Part shown: piece after piece, positions 35,023 through 44,848 of the stretch
Layout of the letters: the number at the start of each line of letters is the position of its first letter
Position numbering within the stretch: position 1 is the first letter of the stretch
Origin: Halalkalibaculum roseum
GTDB lineage: Bacteria > Bacteroidota > Rhodothermia > Balneolales > Balneolaceae
Assembly (NCBI RefSeq): GCF_011059145.1
Contig: NZ_JAALLT010000002.1
Location: 186,001-250,000, forward strand
Length of the DNA: 64,000 bases
Direction: 5' to 3'
Translations under genes and position numbers: made by a program
The notes under the pieces: generated by a model
Seen by the model: only the letters and a program-made list of their open reading frames with translations
Databases searched by the model: none
Told to the model about the DNA's origin: nothing

Positions 35023-35248
35023 AATGTGGTCTGATTGTGTTTTGTAATTATACAGTGATTGATATAGAAAAGTACTGCGAAGAGTTAATATTAAACAATT
35101 TTTTTGGTTTCTTTAACCCTTAATCATGAAGCGCTAAAGTTAACCATTGTTGTATTAAAATACGATTCCTCTTCAGAGTTATTTTTTCATTATACTTTGC
35201 TGATCTGAAGCAAGAAACAAAGATTTTTCTATAAACATTTGATTGTAC

Positions 35249-37045
35249 ATGTCCGAAAAAACAAAGAAGAAAACAGGAGCCGAAGAAATACAATGGGACC
35301 TATCTGATCTCTACAAATCCATTGATGATCCACAACTTGAAAAGGACCGTGAGACAGTTCGTGAGAAGGCGCAAGCTTTTGCTAAAAATTATAAAGGCAA
35401 CATAGCCAATCTTAATGCCGGGGAGTTCAAAAAGGTCCTACAGGAGTATGAAGAGATTCTTGAACTTATTGGGAAAATCGGATCTTACGCTCACCTGATT
35501 TGGTCAACTAATACCTCAAAGCCCGAATACGGTAAACTCATCCAGCAGTCTAAAGAACTCTCCTCTGAGATTCATCAAAAGCTGGTATTTTTTGACGTGG
35601 AGTGGCTGGATGTGGATGATGAAAAAGCCGGGCAATGGATTGAAAGTGATGATCTCAGCCATTACAGGCACTATTTAGAGACCTCCCGTCGCTACAAAGA
35701 GCATATACTCAGTGAGAAGGAAGAACAGATCCTATCGGCTAAATCGGTGACCGGTAGCAGTGCCTGGAATCGCTATTTTGATGAAACGCTGGGCGCAGCC
35801 ACATTTGAACTGGAAGGAGAGGAACTGACCGAACAGGAGGTGCTAAGCAAACTTCATGAACCGGATCGGGAGCTGCGTAAAAAAGCACATGCTTCCCTCA
35901 CCGATACTTTTAAAGATTTAAGTCGGACGCTGACCTTTGTTTTCAATACCCTGTTGGCTGACAAACATACTAACGACAAGTTGAGGAACTACGACAGTTG
36001 GATCTCTTCAAGGAATTTGTCCAATGAGATAGACGATGATACGGTTGAACTGTTGGTCAATTCGGTTACCAGCAGCTACAGCCTGGTGCAGCGATTTTAT
36101 AAGCTTAAGCGGGACCTGTTGGGCTATGACAAGCTATACGACTATGATCGCTATGCACCATTATTGCAGAATGAGGAGGAAGTACAATGGGATAAGGCGC
36201 GGGAAATTGTTCTTAGTTCTTATAGCGAATTTCACCCTGAGATGGGCGAGATTGCGGGCAAATTTTTTGAGAAGAGCTGGATTGATGCCGCCATTAAGCC
36301 GGGCAAGAGGGGAGGAGCCTACTCGGCCAGTACGGTGCCTTCGGTTCATCCCTATGTATTCATGAATTTTGATGGGAAAATACGGGACGTTCAGACTCTG
36401 GCTCATGAACTGGGTCACGGTGTGCACCAGTACCTTGCCCGCAAGCAGGGTCCTCTGCAGGCAGGTACGCCACTGACCACGGCTGAGACCGCATCGGTGT
36501 TCGGTGAAATGCTGGTTTTTCAGAACCTGATCAAAAAGCTGGATGATCCGAAAGAGAAACTGGCCCTGTTGATGGGTAAGATTGATGATACCATTGCTAC
36601 GGTATTCCGACAGGTCTCCATGAATCGCTTTGAACATGCCATGCATACCAAGAGGCGTGAAGAGGGTGAGCTGACGACCGAAGAATTTTCTAAACTCTGG
36701 AGGTCAACACAGGAAGAGTTGTATGGTGATTCCGTAGAAATAACCGAAAGCTATAACCTATGGTGGTGTTATATCCCTCATTTTCTGCATACACCGGGCT
36801 ATGTTTATGCCTATGCATTTGGAGAACTCTTGGTTTTAGCTTTATATGAAGAGTATACAAGGAGTGAGAACGGTTTTTCTGAAAAGTATATCAGCATGCT
36901 GGAGGCAGGAGGATCCGACTGGCCTGAAAATATTGTCAGTAAAGTCGGATTGGATATCACAGACCGTGATTTCTGGGATAAGGGACTCAGTGCTGTGGAG
37001 AAAATGGTTCAACAGGCAGAAGAGTTAGCAAAACAAATTAATTAG
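35249..37045 (+). CDS. pepF: Oligoendopeptidase F, M3 family
   Basis: Cytosolic zinc metallopeptidase cutting short peptides. The product is about 598 residues. The Zn motif HELGH lies at 386-390 in LAHELGHGVHQYLARKQG, and the third ligand Glu is in TTAETASVFGEML. The N-terminal helical domain starts IQWDLSDLYKSIDDPQ, as in PepF. An upstream in-frame TTG at 35243 would add two residues; the ATG at 35249 is preferred. There is no signal peptide. It is the first gene of a pepF - GAF protein - deoB unit. Confidence 0.95.
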   Translation: MSEKTKKKTGAEEIQWDLSDLYKSIDDPQLEKDRETVREKAQAFAKNYKGNIANLNAGEFKKVLQEYEEILELIGKIGSYAHLIWSTNTSKPEYGKLIQQSKELSSEIHQKLVFFDVEWLDVDDEKAGQWIESDDLSHYRHYLETSRRYKEHILSEKEEQILSAKSVTGSSAWNRYFDETLGAATFELEGEELTEQEVLSKLHEPDRELRKKAHASLTDTFKDLSRTLTFVFNTLLADKHTNDKLRNYDSWISSRNLSNEIDDDTVELLVNSVTSSYSLVQRFYKLKRDLLGYDKLYDYDRYAPLLQNEEEVQWDKAREIVLSSYSEFHPEMGEIAGKFFEKSWIDAAIKPGKRGGAYSASTVPSVHPYVFMNFDGKIRDVQTLAHELGHGVHQYLARKQGPLQAGTPLTTAETASVFGEMLVFQNLIKKLDDPKEKLALLMGKIDDTIATVFRQVSMNRFEHAMHTKRREEGELTTEEFSKLWRSTQEELYGDSVEITESYNLWWCYIPHFLHTPGYVYAYAFGELLVLALYEEYTRSENGFSEKYISMLEAGGSDWPENIVSKVGLDITDRDFWDKGLSAVEKMVQQAEELAKQIN

Positions 37046-37054
37046 GATTTAGGG

Positions 37055-38572
37055 ATGGACACCTACGCACAGGCACGTCAAAAGGATCGCTCAAATGCAG
37101 AGATAATGGGGAAGAAGCGCCAGGAAAAAGCGCTGAGGGAATTCAAACAGGTGATGGAGGATCTGGTTTTTTTGTTGCGGACGGCCTCAGAGATGGAGAC
37201 AGTTTATATGTACTGGATCAACCGCTCCCGTGAGCAGTTTGTGATGGAGACAAAATCCACCTCCCTGCCCAATGTAATGTTTCAGGACAGGGTGAGTTTT
37301 GAGGATCATTTTCTGGATACCTTCAAAGATATTACAGAGCCCATAACCGTTGATGTTCAGGATGATCTTGACGAAGGAGCGCTTTCACATTATTACAACG
37401 AGGTTCCGGTTCAGTATGTAACCATCTTGCCTTTTATCAACAATGGGGAAACCGTAGCCATTACTGTGCTGGAGTCCAACAAGCACGTACTTACTGACGA
37501 CAAGAGCGAGGTGATCTATGCCTATATCGATGCCCTCAGAAAAGTACTGAATACCTATCTGGAAATAAGTGACCTCTATCAAAAACAGGAAGAGTGGGTC
37601 GATTATGAAGAGAGCCTATCGGTGCTTGATACCAAAGGTCACCGGACGGATCTCATTCTGAAGATGCTTAATGGGATGCAGTCTTTTATGAATACCGGCG
37701 GGGTTTCATTTATTGGGAAGTCGGCCGGCAGTTGGTGCAACGTGCTCAATTCCGAAGGTGCCCGCAATGCACCGCCTATCGGGTTGCCCATCGAAGATAA
37801 AAGTTTATCACTGGAAGCACTTCAAAAAGGCAATCCGGAATTTGCCATTCATTTTAATAATAATCCCAAGCGTCTTTCACCCAGAGAACTTCACACTCAG
37901 GGAGCCACCCTTGCAATCCCGGTTTTGATGAACGATCACCGGCAGGGGCTGGTGCTGGTCTATGACGATAATCCGCTTACCTTTAAGGAATCCACCAAAC
38001 ACAAATTGATAAATTTTGTGCGGGTGGCTGCCCTTAAAATGAAAGTGAACAACCCCAAATTGGACGCCGATAATGATCTGCTGACCAACCAATACGGTGC
38101 CTTCATACCTGATATCTTTGAAATGACGGTGGATACTGAACTTAAAAGAAATGCCAAAAGCCTGAGTAACTACACGTCATGGCTCGGTTTAATTACGCTC
38201 TCCGACTTGCCATCTATACGAACCAAACTACGTCTGGAAGAGCTCAACCAGATGCAGAAAGATCTAGTGGCAGCTTTTAATCCCTCGCGGTTCGGCATTT
38301 CTGGAGCCATAGGTTTCTACTCTGATTATGTCTACTCTTTCTTTATACAGAGTAAAGATAAAAAAGCAGTTGAACACTGGACGAAAGCCTTGAAGAAAGA
38401 GTTCAGCGAACCCTTCGAACTGACCAATGGCAAGCAGATTCGTAGCGGTATCAAGGTAGGCTTTACCTTGCTGGATGAGGATTTAGAAGACTCCTACCAG
38501 GCATTGTCTAATGCCAAGGCAGCTTTATCCAGGGCGATTAAAAGTGATCAGGAACATAGTCCGCAGCAGTGA
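37055..38572 (+). CDS. Cytosolic protein with GAF-like domains and a degenerate GGDEF-like C-terminus
   Basis: Not a named family. The 505 residues have no signal peptide. Residues ~35-190 and ~210-335 look like two GAF-type sensor domains. The C-terminal ~150 residues (from SNYTSWLGLITLSDLPSIR) follow the secondary-structure order of a diguanylate cyclase domain, including RFGISGAIGFYSDYVYSFFI where the GGDEF loop belongs and AYQALSNAKAAL-like final helices. The GG(D/E)EF residues are absent, so cyclase activity is unlikely; it may be a nucleotide-binding or scaffold remnant. It is 9 nt after pepF and 1 nt before deoB. The domain assignment is by eye. Confidence 0.7.
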   Translation: MDTYAQARQKDRSNAEIMGKKRQEKALREFKQVMEDLVFLLRTASEMETVYMYWINRSREQFVMETKSTSLPNVMFQDRVSFEDHFLDTFKDITEPITVDVQDDLDEGALSHYYNEVPVQYVTILPFINNGETVAITVLESNKHVLTDDKSEVIYAYIDALRKVLNTYLEISDLYQKQEEWVDYEESLSVLDTKGHRTDLILKMLNGMQSFMNTGGVSFIGKSAGSWCNVLNSEGARNAPPIGLPIEDKSLSLEALQKGNPEFAIHFNNNPKRLSPRELHTQGATLAIPVLMNDHRQGLVLVYDDNPLTFKESTKHKLINFVRVAALKMKVNNPKLDADNDLLTNQYGAFIPDIFEMTVDTELKRNAKSLSNYTSWLGLITLSDLPSIRTKLRLEELNQMQKDLVAAFNPSRFGISGAIGFYSDYVYSFFIQSKDKKAVEHWTKALKKEFSEPFELTNGKQIRSGIKVGFTLLDEDLEDSYQALSNAKAALSRAIKSDQEHSPQQ

Positions 38573-38573
38573 T

Positions 38574-39740
38574 ATGGGAAATTGTTACGTAGTGGTCATT
38601 GATGGTCTGGGAGTCGGTGCGCAGGAGGATGCAGCCGAATACGGTGATGAAGGAGAGAATACCCTTGGTCACGTCTGTTCTCAAACCGGATGCCGACTTC
38701 CAAATCTGGGTAAGATGGGCCTCGGTAATATCATTCCCCTGGCTTCGGTACCTCCCGAAGAAAAGCCTCTTTCAGCATATGGAAAAATGCGTGAGGTCTC
38801 AGCCGGTAAGGATTCAACCACCGGGCACTGGGAATTGGCGGGGGTTCAGCTTGAAAAACCGTTTCCTACCTATCCCAATGGATTTCCAAATGAAGTCATT
38901 GAAGCTTTTTGTAGGGAGATCGGCATAGAAAAAGTACTCTGCAACCGTCCTTATTCCGGCACCGAAGTAATTGCCGATTACGGAAAAGAGCACCTGGAGA
39001 CAGGCTATCCCATTGTCTACACCTCTGCCGACTCCGTCTTTCAGGTTGCTGCCCATGAAGGTGTGACACCTGTTGAACAACTTTATGAGTGGTGCAAACA
39101 GGTAAGAAAGAAAATACTGACCGGAGAGCATGGGGTGGGGAGAGTAATAGCTCGTCCGTTCACCGGTGAGCCAGGAGGCTTCGAGCGACTATCCGACCGT
39201 CGCCATGACTTTTCTCTTGCACCGCCGGAACATAACATTATCAACAATCTGTATAACAGGGGATTCAAAACATATTCCATCGGCAAGATCATTGACTTGT
39301 TTGCTGAAAAAGGTTTTACCCAGTTCAGAAGAACCAAAACCAATGCAGAGGGCATCTCACAGTTGCTTAGTCTGATGTCGGCTGCCGAAAATAGCTTTGT
39401 CTTTGTTAATCTTATTGATACGGATCAGAAATATGGGCATCGTCAGGATCCGGAGGGTTTTGCTGAGTGTCTGCAGGAGATAGATCGTGCCATTCCGGCG
39501 ATTGTCAGTAAACTTAAAGATGATGACCTTTTGATCCTGACCGGCGATCACGGCAATGATCCGACATCGGAAAGTACCGACCATAGCAGGGAATTTGTAC
39601 CATTATTAGTGTTCCCTTCCTCGTCGGTACAAGCCATGAATCTCGGTACAAGAAGTACCTTCAGCGATGTTGCCTGCACGGTGGCCGATTTTTTTGAATT
39701 GGAGGAATCCTACCCGGGTCATTCGTTTTTAAAAGAGTAG
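38574..39740 (+). CDS. deoB: Phosphopentomutase
   Basis: Interconverts ribose (or deoxyribose) 1- and 5-phosphate in nucleoside salvage; Mn-dependent, alkaline phosphatase superfamily. The 388-residue product begins MGNCYVVVIDGLGVGAQEDA with the metal-binding Asp. It continues with GKDSTTGHWELAG, holding the phosphorylated Thr, then NRPYSGTEVI, NLIDTDQKYGHRQDPEGFAE and LTGDHGNDPT. A longer frame from 38511 would overlap the upstream gene; the ATG at 38574, one base after that gene's stop, fits the family start. Probably translationally coupled. Confidence 0.95.
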   Translation: MGNCYVVVIDGLGVGAQEDAAEYGDEGENTLGHVCSQTGCRLPNLGKMGLGNIIPLASVPPEEKPLSAYGKMREVSAGKDSTTGHWELAGVQLEKPFPTYPNGFPNEVIEAFCREIGIEKVLCNRPYSGTEVIADYGKEHLETGYPIVYTSADSVFQVAAHEGVTPVEQLYEWCKQVRKKILTGEHGVGRVIARPFTGEPGGFERLSDRRHDFSLAPPEHNIINNLYNRGFKTYSIGKIIDLFAEKGFTQFRRTKTNAEGISQLLSLMSAAENSFVFVNLIDTDQKYGHRQDPEGFAECLQEIDRAIPAIVSKLKDDDLLILTGDHGNDPTSESTDHSREFVPLLVFPSSSVQAMNLGTRSTFSDVACTVADFFELEESYPGHSFLKE

Positions 39741-39848
39741 AGATAATGATTTACATAAGTATCGAAAATCTCTTATATTGTAGAGATTAGAGTAAAATGC
39801 GCATGCAACAAATACGGTTCATTACCGTTTAATGATTGAATCGGTCAA

Positions 39849-39887
39849 AAAAGATAATAGACCCTTTTTTCCCGTCTGTTATCTTTT
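39849..39887 (+). terminator. Probable terminator after deoB
   Basis: AAAAGATAATAGAC (39849-39862) pairs with GTCTGTTATCTTTT (39874-39887) through 14 positions with one wobble, over an 11-nt pyrimidine loop. A/T-rich sequence follows. It lies about 60 bp before the sigma factor start. Confidence 0.65.
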
Positions 39888-39946
39888 ATTTATTTCGTCC
39901 ACACCCGACGCATACGAACAAATGTTAACTTAATCCCCATAGTGCC

Positions 39947-40801
39947 GTGGCTAGAAGTTCAGGAATTTCTACAAGAGAATCAGAATCATTAGACCGCTAC
40001 CTGCAGGAGATCGGCAAAGAGAAACTCATTACCCCTGAAGATGAGGTTCGTCTGGCGAAAGAGATTCAGAAGGGAAGCCAGAGAGCTCTGGAAGACCTTA
40101 CGAAAGCCAATCTTCGTTTCGTGGTTTCAGTAGCCAAGCAGTATCAAAACCAGGGTTTGTCACTGGGTGACCTCATCAATGAAGGGAACCTCGGTCTGAT
40201 TAAAGCTGCCAAGCGTTTTGATGAAACCCGTGGTTTCAAGTTTATTTCCTATGCCGTATGGTGGATTCGTCAGTCAATTTTGCAGGCACTTGCCGAACAG
40301 AGTCGTATTGTCCGCCTTCCATTGAACAGGGTAGGAGCCTTGAACAAAATTGGTAAAGAGCTGGGCAAGCTCGAGCAGGAGTATGAACGAGTACCCTCTG
40401 CAGCCGAACTGGCCGAAAGCTTGGATATGACGGTTTCTGAAGTGGCTGATACTTTGAAAATATCCGGTCGTCACCTTTCTGTAGATGCACCTTTTGCACA
40501 GGGAGAAGATAACCGACTGCTGGATGTTCTTGAAAATGAGGAGACGCCCAATCCGGATAATGATCTGATGGGTGAATCCCTGAAAGTTGAAATTGAACGG
40601 GCATTGTCTAAGCTGACCAGTCGTGAGGCCGAAGTCATCAGGCTCTATTTCGGTATCGGTCGCGAGCATTCGCTGACTTTGGAAGAAATCGGAGAGCGTT
40701 TTGATCTGACCCGTGAACGTGTACGTCAGATTAAAGAAAAAGCCCTCCGCAAGCTGCGTCATCATAACCGCAGCGCGGCGCTTCGGGCTTATCTCGGTTA
40801 A
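39947..40801 (+). CDS. rpoD: Primary RNA polymerase sigma factor (sigma-70 family)
   Basis: Directs RNA polymerase to housekeeping promoters. The 284-residue protein starts at GTG and begins directly with region 1.2 ([20 protein letters not shown]). It has region 2 with [20 protein letters not shown] and AVWWIRQSI, region 3, and region 4 with [20 protein letters not shown]. It lacks region 1.1 and the non-conserved insert of E. coli RpoD, as in Bacteroidota, whose sigma recognises TAnnTTTG promoters like those seen here. Flanked by terminators on both sides. Confidence 0.96.
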   Translation: MARSSGISTRESESLDRYLQEIGKEKLITPEDEVRLAKEIQKGSQRALEDLTKANLRFVVSVAKQYQNQGLSLGDLINEGNLGLIKAAKRFDETRGFKFISYAVWWIRQSILQALAEQSRIVRLPLNRVGALNKIGKELGKLEQEYERVPSAAELAESLDMTVSEVADTLKISGRHLSVDAPFAQGEDNRLLDVLENEETPNPDNDLMGESLKVEIERALSKLTSREAEVIRLYFGIGREHSLTLEEIGERFDLTRERVRQIKEKALRKLRHHNRSAALRAYLG

Positions 40802-40823
40802 GAGATATTAAAAAATACTTTGC

Positions 40824-40858
40824 AGGCTCCTTTCGTTAATCCGAAAGGAGCCTTTTTT
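40824..40858 (+). terminator. Intrinsic terminator of rpoD
   Basis: Perfect 12-bp stem AGGCTCCTTTCG / CGAAAGGAGCCT with a 6-nt loop, followed by T residues. Confidence 0.95.
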
Positions 40859-40877
40859 ATTTTTGGGACGTTACAAA

Positions 40878-40965
40878 AAGTTTAGTAAAGCTGTATACAA
40901 TTCGGATTTATAAACTTAGCTATATAGCTTTACTAAACTTAATGTTTGTTTGCTTTACTAAACTT
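40878..40965 (+). promoter_or_regulatory. Three exact copies of a 14-mer upstream of the sensor kinase
   Basis: GCTTTACTAAACTT occurs at 40927-40940 and 40952-40965, and in inverse orientation at 40878-40891. The core TTTA-C-TAAA is itself palindromic. The direct copies are spaced 25 bp start to start. An 11-base match, TTACTAAACTT, recurs at 44715-44725 beyond the response regulator gene. This fits an operator for an autoregulating NarL-type regulator. Confidence 0.6.
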
Positions 40966-41017
40966 GGTTGTAATTAAAATACTTGTATATCGTACACGCA
41001 CCTTTTAGGTTATTGCT

Positions 41018-43885
41018 ATGAAACGTTTGTTACTCTTAATTTTGCTTATATCTGTTGCGCTTCCTGCGTTTTCACAGATATTACCATTCCGTTCCTATTC
41101 CATTGAAAGGGGGCTCAGTGAGGCAGTAGTGAATGAAATGATGCAGGATGACGAAGGGTGGCTCTGGATTGCTACTGGCTATGGTCTGAATCGTTTTGAC
41201 GGGTTTCAGTTTACCAACTACTATGAAGAAAACGGACTCCTGAGCAATAAGATACACGCCTTGTTCCAGGATGAGGACGGCCTTATCTGGATCGGTACCG
41301 GTGCGGGAGTCAATATCATCGAGGATGACAGTATCACAACCCACCCTGATTTGAGTGCCTTGGAGTCGTCGTCCATTCTCGAAATTTTTGAAGACGACAG
41401 GGGAGAGTTCTGGTTTGCCACAGACGGTCAGGGTGTCTGGCACTACGACACGGCAGGAAACCTCACGCAGTACGGAGAGGTTAACGGCATGGGTGATGAT
41501 CGCGTGCGTGATGTTGTGGAGGACCGGGAGGGTACCCTTTGGTTCGCCACCAGGGATGGGCTCACCAGCCTAAAAGATGGAAATTTCAGAACCTACCGCA
41601 TGAACGACGGACTTCCCGATGATAAGCTGCGTGACCTTCATTTGGATAAAGAAGGCGAGCTTTGGATTGCAACCCGGGGCGGACTTAGCCATTTCACTGA
41701 CGGCTCCTTTCAAAACTATACGGAAACAGACGGGTTGATCAATAACCGTATACAGTCTCTGTCACCGGATAAAGAGGATGGTTTGTGGCTCGGTACCGAG
41801 GAGGGAGTCAGCCATTTCGTGGACGGAAATTTCAAGAATTATTCGGTAGAGCAGGGTTTATCAAACAATATTGTGCATGCAACCCTGCTGGATCGCGAAG
41901 AAAACATCTGGTTTGGGACCTTCGGGGGCGGGATCAGCGTGTTTTTTGGAGATCATATCCGAAATTACACTATAGAAGAGGGGCTTTCGAATAATGTCAT
42001 TACCTCCATCATTGAAGACCGGGATGGAAACCACTGGATTACCAGTTATGGAGGAGGCATCTCTAAATATGACGGTGAGACTTTTACTAATTACCTGGAG
42101 CAGGATGGCCTGGTGGACAACAAAGTGTACAAGGCCATTGTCGACAGAGAAAATCGAATTGTTATCGGTACCCGATGGGGATTGAGCATCCTGCACAACG
42201 GGTCCTTTTACAACTTCGACGAAACGGAGTTGCCTTACCGTAAAATACGGGCTTTAGCTGAAGGTGACGAAGGAGAGGGTTTTTGGCTGGGTACCTATGG
42301 TGAAGGCATCCTGCACCTGAAAGACGGGAAGTTCCGGCACCTGCAGGAACAGGACGGTTTGGCTAATAATACCGTGCTTTCTGTTGAAAGAGGAGATGAT
42401 GGTTCGATCTGGTTCGCAACATACGGGGGTGTGAGTAGATATTTGGATGGTGAATTTACCAACTATACTATTCGTGACGGTCTGCCGAATAACGGTATTT
42501 TGGATATTCTAACAGACCGGGACGGAAATATGTGGTTTTCCACTTTCAGCGGTATTTCCATGCTGGATGGGGAGGAATTTGTCACCATTACAGAAGAGCA
42601 GGGTCTGCCAGACGAAGTTTGTTATTTCATTCTTCAGGATGATGAAGGCATATTCTGGATCGGTACCAAGATTGGCGTTGTACGCTTCGACTATGAAGTA
42701 TACCGGGAAGCCACCAACGAGGGTGAACAGAGAAAGGCCTTTAAATTGATTACCCAGGACCAGGGGCTTATAGCCAATGAGACCAACGCCGGTGCGGGCT
42801 ACAAAGACGACAGCGGCATATTATGGTTCGGTACCGTAGGAGGGCTTACCCGTTTTGACCCGAGCCGGGCGCCAATGAATAGTGCCCCTCCAAAAGTCCA
42901 TATCGAGAATGTGAATATATCGGGTGAACCGGTTGCGGACCGGAGGAAAGTCAGGGTCAGCAGTGAAAACAAAAATATCGGTATTGACTTTATAGGCATC
43001 AGTTTCAGTGCCCCAGAACAAGTGTTATACGAATATCGCCTCAGGGGATCCGGTGAGGGCTGGCAGCAGACCAACCGCCGATCTGTTCGCTATTCGGCCC
43101 TGTTGCCGGGTGATTACACATTCCAGGTCAGAGCCCAGAACAACGATGGACTCTGGAGCGAGGAGACCGCAACACTTTCTTTCACTGTAATGGCACCTTT
43201 CTGGATGCAGTGGTGGTTTATTATGCTCGTAATAGTGGTCCTGGTCGGTATCATGTTCTTTATTTACAATTACTACCGCGTTAAGAAGATGGTTGACATT
43301 GAACGGATGAGGGTTCGTATTGCCAGCGATCTTCATGACGATGTAGGATCTGCCCTCACCGAAATAGCACTGCAGTCCGACTTCCTGCAGACGACCGATG
43401 TTGGAGACCAGGTGAAGCAATCACTGGATCAGATCGGAACGCAGAGCCGTAAGATCGTGTCTAGCCTTGATGATATTGTATGGTCGATTGATGCCCGCAA
43501 CGACACGCTGGGCGACCTCACCGACCGGATGCAGGATTATATTAACAACGTTCTGCCACAAAAAGAGGTCACATACCAGTTCGATGACCTGGATATGAGC
43601 GAAAAAATAACGGTTTCGATGAAAGAAAATCTCTACCTGATATTTAAGGAAGCGGTCAATAATATTGCCAAACATTCCGATGCGGATAAAGTAGAGGTGA
43701 TTTTAAAAGACCGGAACGGTTCTTTTGATCTTTATATCCATGATAACGGACAGGGAATAAAGCCGGAGCGTAAATCAGGACAGGGACTTCGAAACATGGA
43801 AATGCGGGCAAAGCGCATAGATGCAGGTATAGAATTTGAGAATGGAGAAGGTTTTACCGTTCATGTATTTGGGAAAGGCATGTAA
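41018..43885 (+). CDS. Sensor histidine kinase with periplasmic two-component-propeller (Reg_prop) and Y_Y_Y domains
   Basis: Inner-membrane sensor. The 955-residue protein has a signal peptide (MKRLLLLILLISVALPAFS). About twelve propeller blades follow, with motifs such as EDDRGEFWFATDGQGV and DREENIWFGTFGGGIS (~30-620). A Y_Y_Y domain (~655-725), one membrane helix (MQWWFIMLVIVVLVGIMFFI), a HisKA_3 dimerisation helix with phospho-His in IASDLHDDVGS near residue 775, and an ATPase domain with EAVNNIAKHS and HDNGQGI complete it. The receiver and DNA-binding parts of a classical hybrid sensor are absent; they are supplied by the next gene, 42 nt downstream. The ligand is unknown; such propellers often sense glycans. 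Confidence 0.93.
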   Translation: MKRLLLLILLISVALPAFSQILPFRSYSIERGLSEAVVNEMMQDDEGWLWIATGYGLNRFDGFQFTNYYEENGLLSNKIHALFQDEDGLIWIGTGAGVNIIEDDSITTHPDLSALESSSILEIFEDDRGEFWFATDGQGVWHYDTAGNLTQYGEVNGMGDDRVRDVVEDREGTLWFATRDGLTSLKDGNFRTYRMNDGLPDDKLRDLHLDKEGELWIATRGGLSHFTDGSFQNYTETDGLINNRIQSLSPDKEDGLWLGTEEGVSHFVDGNFKNYSVEQGLSNNIVHATLLDREENIWFGTFGGGISVFFGDHIRNYTIEEGLSNNVITSIIEDRDGNHWITSYGGGISKYDGETFTNYLEQDGLVDNKVYKAIVDRENRIVIGTRWGLSILHNGSFYNFDETELPYRKIRALAEGDEGEGFWLGTYGEGILHLKDGKFRHLQEQDGLANNTVLSVERGDDGSIWFATYGGVSRYLDGEFTNYTIRDGLPNNGILDILTDRDGNMWFSTFSGISMLDGEEFVTITEEQGLPDEVCYFILQDDEGIFWIGTKIGVVRFDYEVYREATNEGEQRKAFKLITQDQGLIANETNAGAGYKDDSGILWFGTVGGLTRFDPSRAPMNSAPPKVHIENVNISGEPVADRRKVRVSSENKNIGIDFIGISFSAPEQVLYEYRLRGSGEGWQQTNRRSVRYSALLPGDYTFQVRAQNNDGLWSEETATLSFTVMAPFWMQWWFIMLVIVVLVGIMFFIYNYYRVKKMVDIERMRVRIASDLHDDVGSALTEIALQSDFLQTTDVGDQVKQSLDQIGTQSRKIVSSLDDIVWSIDARNDTLGDLTDRMQDYINNVLPQKEVTYQFDDLDMSEKITVSMKENLYLIFKEAVNNIAKHSDADKVEVILKDRNGSFDLYIHDNGQGIKPERKSGQGLRNMEMRAKRIDAGIEFENGEGFTVHVFGKGM

Positions 43886-43927
43886 CAGAAAGCGTTATTT
43901 CACGTTAAAGCATAAAAAAAGCACATT

Positions 43928-44563
43928 ATGGCGTCTATAGTCGGAATTGTTGAAGACAATAAAAAAATAAGAGACCTCATCCAGCGATACCTGGATATGC
44001 AGGACGAGCTGAAATGTCCGGTAGCTGTTGATACCGTCGAAGAGATGCTCGAATACCTGGAAGAGCACGGCCATCCCGACGTGATTTTGATGGATATTCA
44101 ATTACCCGGCATGTCGGGTATCAAAGGCATCGGGCTGATCAAGGAAAAGTATCCGGATATTGATATCATTATGCTTACGGTGTATCATGACTCCCACAAG
44201 ATATTCAATGCCCTGCGTGCCGGCGCTTCCGGATACCTGCTGAAGCACACTTCACTTCCCGAGATCAAAGAGTCTATCTTGAAGCTGATTGACGGGGGAG
44301 CGCCCATGTCACCGCAAATTGCGCGTAAAGTTATCAACCATTTCCAGGAAAATGCGCCCAAAAAGAATCCCGAATCCGACCTTACCCCGCGCGAGCACGA
44401 TATAGTAAATGGCTTGGTGGATGGTTTAAGTTATAAGATGATTGCTGACCGGTATGATATTTCCATCGATACCGTCAGAGCGCATATACGCAATATTTAT
44501 AAGAAACTGCATGTAAACTCCAAGGCAGAAGTCATTGCAAAGTCACTGAAAGGTGAGATATAG
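43928..44563 (+). CDS. NarL/LuxR-family response regulator
   Basis: DNA-binding partner of the upstream kinase. The 211 residues have a receiver domain with acidic pair Glu9-Asp10, phospho-acceptor Asp56 in VILMDIQLPGMSG, the Thr/Lys switch in IIMLTVY and SGYLLKHT, and a C-terminal LuxR helix-turn-helix DLTPREHDIVNGLVDGLSYK ... SIDTVRAHIRNIYKKL. HisKA_3 kinases normally pair with this class. The repeated 14-mer upstream of the kinase gene is a candidate binding site. Confidence 0.95.
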   Translation: MASIVGIVEDNKKIRDLIQRYLDMQDELKCPVAVDTVEEMLEYLEEHGHPDVILMDIQLPGMSGIKGIGLIKEKYPDIDIIMLTVYHDSHKIFNALRAGASGYLLKHTSLPEIKESILKLIDGGAPMSPQIARKVINHFQENAPKKNPESDLTPREHDIVNGLVDGLSYKMIADRYDISIDTVRAHIRNIYKKLHVNSKAEVIAKSLKGEI

Positions 44564-44606
44564 AACGATATTTGATGTAGCTTTACTTTATTGAAGTACT
44601 TGCTAT

Positions 44607-44643
44607 CTAACCCTCCAAGGGTCTGAGACCCTTGGAGGGTTAG
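44607..44643. repeat. Perfect 37-bp palindrome
   Basis: Left arm 44607-44624 (starts CTAACCCTCCAAGGGTCT) and right arm 44626-44643 are exact reverse complements around a single G. A partial echo, GGTTGGAGGGTTT, follows at about 44647. Without a T-run it is not a standard terminator; it looks like a dispersed palindromic repeat. Confidence 0.85.
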
Positions 44644-44848
44644 TAGGTTGGAGGGTTTGTAGCAGGATTTAAATGGGAGTAAAAAGTGTAAGAAATGAGG
44701 CAAAATCTGTATTATTACTAAACTTTAGATCCATGTTACCCATCTAGCATGATAATGCTATTGAATGCGAGGCAGGCAGTATATACTTTTACATCAGATT
44801 AGAGATGATGTATTTATTGTTAACAGGTTTTAGGTCCTGGAGGTTGTT

